Below, in pieces: positions 59,974 through 64,000 of a stretch of DNA of 64,000 bases; position 1 is the stretch's first letter; each line of letters opens with the position of its first letter. Location of the stretch: NCBI RefSeq assembly GCF_001665685.1, contig NZ_LZTB01000136.1:1-64000 (forward strand), read 5' to 3'. The DNA comes from Mycobacterium sp. 852013-50091_SCH5140682. Lineage in GTDB: Bacteria; Actinomycetota; Actinomycetes; Mycobacteriales; Mycobacteriaceae. The notes beneath the pieces are model-generated. The model was not told the origin of the DNA. It saw nothing but the letters and a program-made list of their open reading frames with translations, and did no database searches. The translations under genes and the position numbers were made by a program.

Positions 59974-60488
59974 CCTCCGAATTCGCCTACCCGGATCTGG
60001 ACACGCTGCCCGACGACTTGCGCGAGGCCGTCACCCGACGTGCGTCGCTGAACATCTTTCGCATGATCGCCCACAGCCCGAACCTGGCTCCGGGTTTTCT
60101 GTCCTTCGCCGCCGATGTGCTGCAGCACAATTCGCTGCCGCCGACGTGGCGCGAACTGGTCATCCTGCGCGTCGGCTATCGCTACGAGGCCGGCTACGAG
60201 ACCTACCAGCACGTCAACATCGGCCGAGCTGTCGGCATGAGTGAGGATGCGATCGCTGCCGCGAAGTCCGGATCGCCTGACGGTCTCGACGAGCAGGAGG
60301 TCCTGCTGCTGAGGCTGACGGATACTCTGCTCGACCACCACACCCTCACCGATGCCGAACGCGACGACGCACTGACCGTGCTTACGGCCAACCAACTCAC
60401 CGACTTCACCCTGACGGTCGGGTTCTACCAACTGGTCTGCAATTTCCTCAACACCTTCGGTGTCCGACCCGAGAGTGCTGATCGGTGA
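59970..60488 (+). CDS. Carboxymuconolactone decarboxylase family protein
   Basis: A 172-residue AhpD/CMD-fold protein. The core RELVILRVGYRYEAGYETYQHVNIGRA-type region has YE-x2-Y-x-H in place of the redox CxxC of AhpD (visible as GYETYQHVN), so it is not a peroxidase. Members with this variant act as decarboxylases, lactone hydrolases or unknown enzymes. It is coupled to both neighbours by 4-base overlaps. Confidence 0.83.
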   Translation: MTSEFAYPDLDTLPDDLREAVTRRASLNIFRMIAHSPNLAPGFLSFAADVLQHNSLPPTWRELVILRVGYRYEAGYETYQHVNIGRAVGMSEDAIAAAKSGSPDGLDEQEVLLLRLTDTLLDHHTLTDAERDDALTVLTANQLTDFTLTVGFYQLVCNFLNTFGVRPESADR

Positions 60489-61285
60489 AGGTCCACCACC
60501 TCAACTGCGGGACCATGCGCGCGCCGGGTGCCCCGCTGGTCTGTCACGTGCTGCTGGCCGAGACCGCGAACGGACTGGTGTTGGTGGACACCGGGTTCGG
60601 CACGCAGGATTGCGCCGACCCCGCCGGGCGGCTGGGTGCGGCCCGCTATGCTTTCCGGCCGGTGCTGAGCCCGACCGAAACCGCGGTACACCAGATCGAA
60701 GCGCTCGGCTTCGACGCCGCCGATGTGCGGCATATCGTGCTCACCCATTTCGATCTCGACCACATCGGTGGCCTGGCGGACTTCCCCGATGCTCAGGTCC
60801 ATGTCACCGCCGCCGAAGCGCGCGGCGCCGTACACGCACCGTCGTGGCGGGAACGGATGCGGTACCGCGCCGGGCAGTGGGCCCACGGTCCACGATTGGT
60901 CGAGTACCCCCCCGAGGGCGAGACCTGGCGTGGATTCGCTTCCGCAACACCGTTGGACGCGATCGGCGACGGACTGGTTTTGATCTCGTTGCCCGGTCAT
61001 ACCCGCGGGCACGCCGCCGTGGCCATCGACGCCGGACACCGGTGGATCTTCCACGCCGGGGACGCGTTCTACCATCCGGGCACCGTCGATCGGAGATCCC
61101 GCGTGCCGTGGGCGCTGCGGGCGCAGGACGTTCTGGTCAACTACGACCGAAAGCAGCTGCGCGACAACCAGGACCGGCTCTCGGAGCTGTACCTTCGGGG
61201 CGATCAGGACCTGCTGATCGTCTGCGCGCACGATCCCGGTCTCTATGCCCACGCCCAGGCGACCGCTATCGGCACCGGTCACTGA
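60485..61285 (+). CDS. Metallo-beta-lactamase-fold hydrolase (lactonase-like)
   Basis: A 266-residue MBL-fold enzyme. Zinc site THFDLDHIGG, then LPGHTRGHAAV, HAGDAFYHPG and a C-terminal CAHDPGLY histidine. The HFDLDHIGG form is the one seen in quorum-quenching N-acyl-homoserine-lactonase-like and related lactone hydrolases, so a lactone or ester substrate is likely. GTG start overlapping the previous stop (GTGA). Last gene of the operon, overlapping the convergent AraC gene by 20 bases. Confidence 0.84.
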   Translation: MKVHHLNCGTMRAPGAPLVCHVLLAETANGLVLVDTGFGTQDCADPAGRLGAARYAFRPVLSPTETAVHQIEALGFDAADVRHIVLTHFDLDHIGGLADFPDAQVHVTAAEARGAVHAPSWRERMRYRAGQWAHGPRLVEYPPEGETWRGFASATPLDAIGDGLVLISLPGHTRGHAAVAIDAGHRWIFHAGDAFYHPGTVDRRSRVPWALRAQDVLVNYDRKQLRDNQDRLSELYLRGDQDLLIVCAHDPGLYAHAQATAIGTGH

Positions 61286-62075
61286 GGCCGACGTGACTGG
61301 GCAGCCACATGCGGCGCTGCGCATACTGCGTCGGCGTCATCGCGGTGAATGACCGGAATTCCCGGGTGAAATGGGCCTGGTCGAAGTAGCCGAGGCTGGC
61401 AGCGACATCCGCGCCGCGGTTCGTGCCGTCGTCGAGCAGCCGCAGGGAGGCCTGCAGCCGTCGCACCCTCAGGTAGGTCTTGGGTGGCAAGCCGACCTCG
61501 GTGCGGAACAGCCCGATCAACCGCTTCGGTGAAAGTCCGGTCAGTGCAACGGCATGCGCGACGCGCATGGACGGGTCGTGTTCGGCGGCCTCGAGTACCG
61601 CGGATATCCCGCGGTGCCGAGGCCGGATCCGGGCCAGCAGGAATGCCTCCACCAGCGCGAGCCGGGGCCGCACAGACGGCGCGTCGAGCAGTCGTTCGGA
61701 CAGCTCGTCACCGGCGCGGCCCCAGACGTCGGCCAGCCCGACGCAGGAGTTCTCCAACTCGCCCAGGGGAGTGGTGAGTACGGCTCCGGGGTGGAAGTGG
61801 ATCGTCAAAACGGTTTGGGCTGCGTCGATCTGGGTGACGTAGGAGATGTTGCCCGCGCCGGCGACGAAGGCGGGCGGTACGTCGAGGCGGGTGGTCCCGT
61901 CGGCGGCGTAGAAGTCGACCTGCTGTCGGGGGCTGAGGTCGATGATCACGGTCGCCGCGCCGCGGGGAAGCGCGCGGCTGCGGTGGGTCGGCCCGCCGGC
62001 GCGGTCCCAGTAGCCGAAGAAGTCGACGTGCGACGCCAGCGGTGCGCTGGGCCGGAACAGCTCGGGGCCGCTCAC
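61266..62075 (-). CDS. AraC family transcriptional regulator
   Basis: A 269-residue regulator. An N-terminal cupin-like domain (HVDFFGYWDRAGGPTHRSRA) of the DUF6597 type is followed by a C-terminal AraC double HTH (VAHAVALTGLSPKRLIGLFR and GADVAASLGYFDQAHFTREF). Its ATG overlaps the stop of the upstream TetR gene, so the two regulators are co-expressed. Target unknown; the convergent MBL operon is the nearest candidate. Confidence 0.85.
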   Translation of the reverse strand: MSGPELFRPSAPLASHVDFFGYWDRAGGPTHRSRALPRGAATVIIDLSPRQQVDFYAADGTTRLDVPPAFVAGAGNISYVTQIDAAQTVLTIHFHPGAVLTTPLGELENSCVGLADVWGRAGDELSERLLDAPSVRPRLALVEAFLLARIRPRHRGISAVLEAAEHDPSMRVAHAVALTGLSPKRLIGLFRTEVGLPPKTYLRVRRLQASLRLLDDGTNRGADVAASLGYFDQAHFTREFRSFTAMTPTQYAQRRMWLPSHVGLSDRCR

Positions 62076-62701
62076 GGCACCTTTCGTCGAGACTCGATTC
62101 CGGCAAGCCCGTCGAGCATCGATCGCAGTTGCTCGATCAGTTGCTCCGGGCTCAGCCTGATGTCACCGGCCAGCCACGCGCTGATGGTCTGCGCCACCCC
62201 GCCGACAGCGAAATGGGCTGTGGCTCTGAGTTGTTCGTTGTCATCGAGGTTAAGCTCCGCTTCGGCGTGCTGGCCGAGCAGCATCGCGAAGAAGGTTGTC
62301 GACTCGACGCGCTTGCGGGCCAGCATCTCGTTGGAGAGCTCCGTGCTGAACAACAACCGGCCCACCCGCGGATCGTCGGCGATGGTGCGCACGATGTTGC
62401 CCATTGCTGCGCCAGTCTGTTCGGCCAGGGGAGCGGCCGCCACAACAGCTTGCGTGGATGTGGCGATGTCACCGATCACCCAGTCATATACCGAGGCGAC
62501 GAAGTGGTCCTTGTCGGTGAAACTCTCGTAGAAGTACCGGGCGGCGAGGCCGGCCTGTCGGCAGACCGCCCGCACCGTGAGATCGGTGGCCTCGGCCGCC
62601 TCCGCGCCGAGTAGATCGAGCCCCGCCGTCAGCAACTGACCGCGCCGCTGGGAGAGGCGGGCGGTGGCGTCGACGCCGCGGTAGGGCCGGACGGGTGTCA
62701 C
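62072..62701 (-). CDS. TetR family regulator (Rv0275c-like)
   Basis: A 209-residue repressor with HTH DLTVRAVCRQAGLAARYFYE and SFTDKDHFV. GTG start at 62701; the start codon itself lies in the left arm of an operator-like palindrome, so the transcript may be leaderless. Divergent from the MpaB-family oxygenase, as Rv0275c and Rv0276 are in M. tuberculosis (recalled). Likely represses both. Confidence 0.83.
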   Translation of the reverse strand: MTPVRPYRGVDATARLSQRRGQLLTAGLDLLGAEAAEATDLTVRAVCRQAGLAARYFYESFTDKDHFVASVYDWVIGDIATSTQAVVAAAPLAEQTGAAMGNIVRTIADDPRVGRLLFSTELSNEMLARKRVESTTFFAMLLGQHAEAELNLDDNEQLRATAHFAVGGVAQTISAWLAGDIRLSPEQLIEQLRSMLDGLAGIESRRKVP

Positions 62702-62733
62702 CTAGATATCGTGACACATCTTGACACCTGTCA
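62695..62733. promoter_or_regulatory. Compound TetR operator over the oxygenase promoter
   Basis: GTGTCAC (62695-62701) and GTGACAC (62711-62717) are perfect 7-bp arms around nine bases. A second palindrome, TGACA-CC-TGTCA (62722-62733), lies directly beside it. All four half-sites share TGACA. The second palindrome overlaps the oxygenase -35. Confidence 0.65.
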
Positions 62734-62749
62734 GACGTCCCGCCAATAT
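62721..62749 (+). promoter_or_regulatory. Promoter of the MpaB-family oxygenase gene
   Basis: -35 TTGACA (62721-62726) and -10 CAATAT (62744-62749) have a 17-bp spacer, giving a leader of about 33 bases with AGGGG before the ATG. The -35 lies in the operator described for this gap. Confidence 0.6.
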
Positions 62750-62788
62750 CAGGAAACAGACGTTCTCAACTTTGCGACAGGGGTAATC

Positions 62789-63691
62789 ATGACGGTCGAC
62801 GAGCCGATCCTGCATGTCGAGCGCGCCATGGGCGAGCCGGCGCATCCGATGCTCGCGGCCAGGCGACGCAGGCGCGGCGCCACGATCGACGACGGTTTGA
62901 TGGGTGTGGCCCTGCTGGCAGGCCCGGCGAACGTGATCATGCAGCTCGCACGGCCCGGCGTCGGCTACGGCGTGATGGAGAGCCGGGTCGAGAGCGGACG
63001 CGTCGACCGGCACCCGATCAAGCGGGCCCGTACCACCTTCACCTACCTGGCCGTGGCGACCCGGGGCACCGAGCAGCAGAAGGCGGCGTTCCGGCGCGCG
63101 GTGAACAAGGCGCACGCGCAGGTGTACTCAACCGAAGACAGCCCGGTGCAGTACAACGCGTTCGACAAGGGCCTGCAGTTGTGGGTGGCCGCATGCCTGT
63201 ACAAGGGCGCCGTCGACGTGTACCGGATGTTCGTCGGGGAGATGGACCAGGCGACCGCGGACCGGCACTACCAGGAGGGTGTGGCGCTGGGGTCGACGTT
63301 GCAGGTGCCACCGGAGATGTGGCCCGCCGACCGGGCCGCGTTCGACCGGTACTGGCAGGAGGCGCTCGCCCACGTGCACATCGACGACGCCGTCCGTGAG
63401 TACCTGTATCCGATCGCCGTGGCGCGGTTGCGGGGCCTGAACCTGCCCGGCCCGCTTCGGCGGGCTTCCGAGGGTCTGGCCCAGCTGATCACCACCGGCT
63501 TTCTGCCGCAACGATTCCGCGACGAGATGCGGCTGCCGTGGGACGCCCGGCGGCAGCGCCGGTTCGACCGGCTCATCGCGGTCTTGCGTACCGCCAACCA
63601 CGTGCTGCCCGCGATGGTGCGCCAGTTCCCGTTCAACGTGTTGCTGGTGGATCTGGATTGGCGGATCAGAACCGGCCGTCCGCTGGTGTAG
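62789..63691 (+). CDS. MpaB/DUF2236-family oxygenase-like protein (Rv0276-like)
   Basis: A 300-residue mostly helical protein of the oxygenase MpaB/DUF2236 (latex-clearing-protein-like) group. ARRRRRGATIDDGLMGVALL, VNKAHAQVYSTEDSPVQYNA and FDKGLQLWVAACLYKGAVDV are the conserved regions, with H in NKAHAQV as a candidate heme ligand. Substrate unknown; lipids or polyisoprenoids are possible. The start at 62789 follows AGGGG; the longer reading from 62711 crosses the promoter. Divergent from TetR. Confidence 0.8.
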   Translation: MTVDEPILHVERAMGEPAHPMLAARRRRRGATIDDGLMGVALLAGPANVIMQLARPGVGYGVMESRVESGRVDRHPIKRARTTFTYLAVATRGTEQQKAAFRRAVNKAHAQVYSTEDSPVQYNAFDKGLQLWVAACLYKGAVDVYRMFVGEMDQATADRHYQEGVALGSTLQVPPEMWPADRAAFDRYWQEALAHVHIDDAVREYLYPIAVARLRGLNLPGPLRRASEGLAQLITTGFLPQRFRDEMRLPWDARRQRRFDRLIAVLRTANHVLPAMVRQFPFNVLLVDLDWRIRTGRPLV

Positions 63692-63700
63692 CAGGCTACG

Positions 63701-64000
63701 TTACGCCGAAACTGGTTGCAGGGAAGGGCTTTTCATGCTTTGGGACGCCGGCTTGGCGCTCCAGACCGCCACGGCGAAGGCGATGGTGATCGGTCCCGGA
63801 GCCCCGACCATGCCGCCGGCGATGAAGCCGTTGATGGTGCCGTACACGGGTGCGGCCACCAGCGCGGTGATGCAGGCTGCTATCGGTGCGGCCGCCACTC
63901 CTGCGAGCATCCAGCGCCAGCGCTGTTCGAGGACTGGTGTGTTCCGAACGCGTGACTTGCCGACGCCGACCAGGGTGACACCGATGGCAAGCCATAGCGG
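63701..64000 (-). CDS. C-terminal part of a multi-pass membrane protein (partial)
   Basis: The minus-strand frame is open from the right edge to the stop at 63701-63703, giving the last 99 residues. It contains three hydrophobic helices (LWLAIGVTLVGVG; MLAGVAAAPIAACITALVAA; GPITIAFAVAVWSA) and a polar C-terminal tail. A start at 63910 is possible but would cut off the first helix, so the gene most likely begins beyond the window. No family identified. Convergent with the oxygenase gene, nine bases apart. Confidence 0.55.
   Translation of the reverse strand, partial: PLWLAIGVTLVGVGKSRVRNTPVLEQRWRWMLAGVAAAPIAACITALVAAPVYGTINGFIAGGMVGAPGPITIAFAVAVWSAKPASQSMKSPSLQPVSA

Noticed and set aside
1..64000. 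Possible mobile elements, prophage, CRISPR, toxin-antitoxin or defence genes
   Set aside because: No transposase, integrase, array of direct repeats or known defence protein was seen. The many regulators and paired operons look like ordinary accessory metabolism of a fast-growing mycobacterium.
1..64000. tRNA, rRNA or other structured RNA genes
   Set aside because: No cloverleaf-like stretch or rRNA sequence was recognised by eye, and no leader resembles a known riboswitch. A covariance-model search was not possible here; a hit would overturn this.

Overview
The window is chromosomal DNA from a fast-growing mycobacterium close to Mycolicibacterium smegmatis. The evidence is very high GC, dense ATGA-overlapping operons, MmpS/MmpL, FadD/FadE genes, a SigH-like ECF factor, an F420/PPOX protein and a CRP nearly identical in layout to the tuberculosis protein. 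From memory, the right third follows the M. tuberculosis order Rv0269c (PolD-type primase-polymerase), Rv0270 (FadD2), Rv0271c (FadE6), Rv0272c, Rv0273c, Rv0274, Rv0275c, Rv0276, interrupted by extra genes. The species cannot be fixed from sequence alone. I see no tRNA or rRNA gene, insertion sequence, prophage, CRISPR array or biosynthetic megasynthase.

Layout. 1-5.3 kb: end of an unknown gene, a LysG-type regulator with no LysE exporter beside it, a LysR regulator divergent from a bile-acid-symporter-like transporter, a DapB-like oxidoreductase with a PPOX protein, and a TetR regulator. 5.3-8 kb: a second-type CRP downstream of a NarL-like two-component pair. 8-11 kb: small hypothetical, DUF808 membrane protein, NCS2 purine permease. 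11-15 kb: an ECF sigma factor preceded by a SoxR/MerR-type promoter, then an mmpS-mmpL exporter pair. 15-23 kb: stand-alone fumarate reductase-like flavoprotein, large LuxR/AAA regulator, Orn/Lys/Arg decarboxylase, small secreted protein. 23-29 kb: PucR regulator divergent from gabT-gdh-gabD, a self-contained GABA-to-succinate operon in which glutamate dehydrogenase can regenerate 2-oxoglutarate. 29-36 kb: alcohol dehydrogenase with its TetR and two clear operators, Rieske oxygenase, second DapB-like protein, FadE10-like acyl-CoA dehydrogenase, STAS protein.

36.7-46.9 kb is the most coherent system. It holds an MFS transporter, L-rhamnose isomerase, a fused rhamnulose-1-phosphate aldolase/lactaldehyde dehydrogenase, rhamnulokinase and a LacI regulator on one strand, facing lutABC on the other. 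The same 14-bp palindrome (TTGAAACGTTTCAA) sits just downstream of a good promoter in front of both operons. This predicts one LacI regulon that takes rhamnose through lactaldehyde and lactate to pyruvate.

47-64 kb: polD2 divergent from fadD2, a short-chain dehydrogenase, small secreted and membrane proteins, fadE6, a D-2-hydroxyacid dehydrogenase, a hydrolase and its TetR divergent from a VOC protein. An inserted TetR-VOC-CMD-metallo-beta-lactamase operon follows, then AraC and TetR regulators, an MpaB-family oxygenase and the end of a membrane protein. Several divergent TetR pairs carry perfect or near-perfect operator palindromes over the promoter. Gene-free gaps are all under about 300 bases, except 35856-36221, which holds a tiny ORF, a long terminator hairpin and a palindrome.
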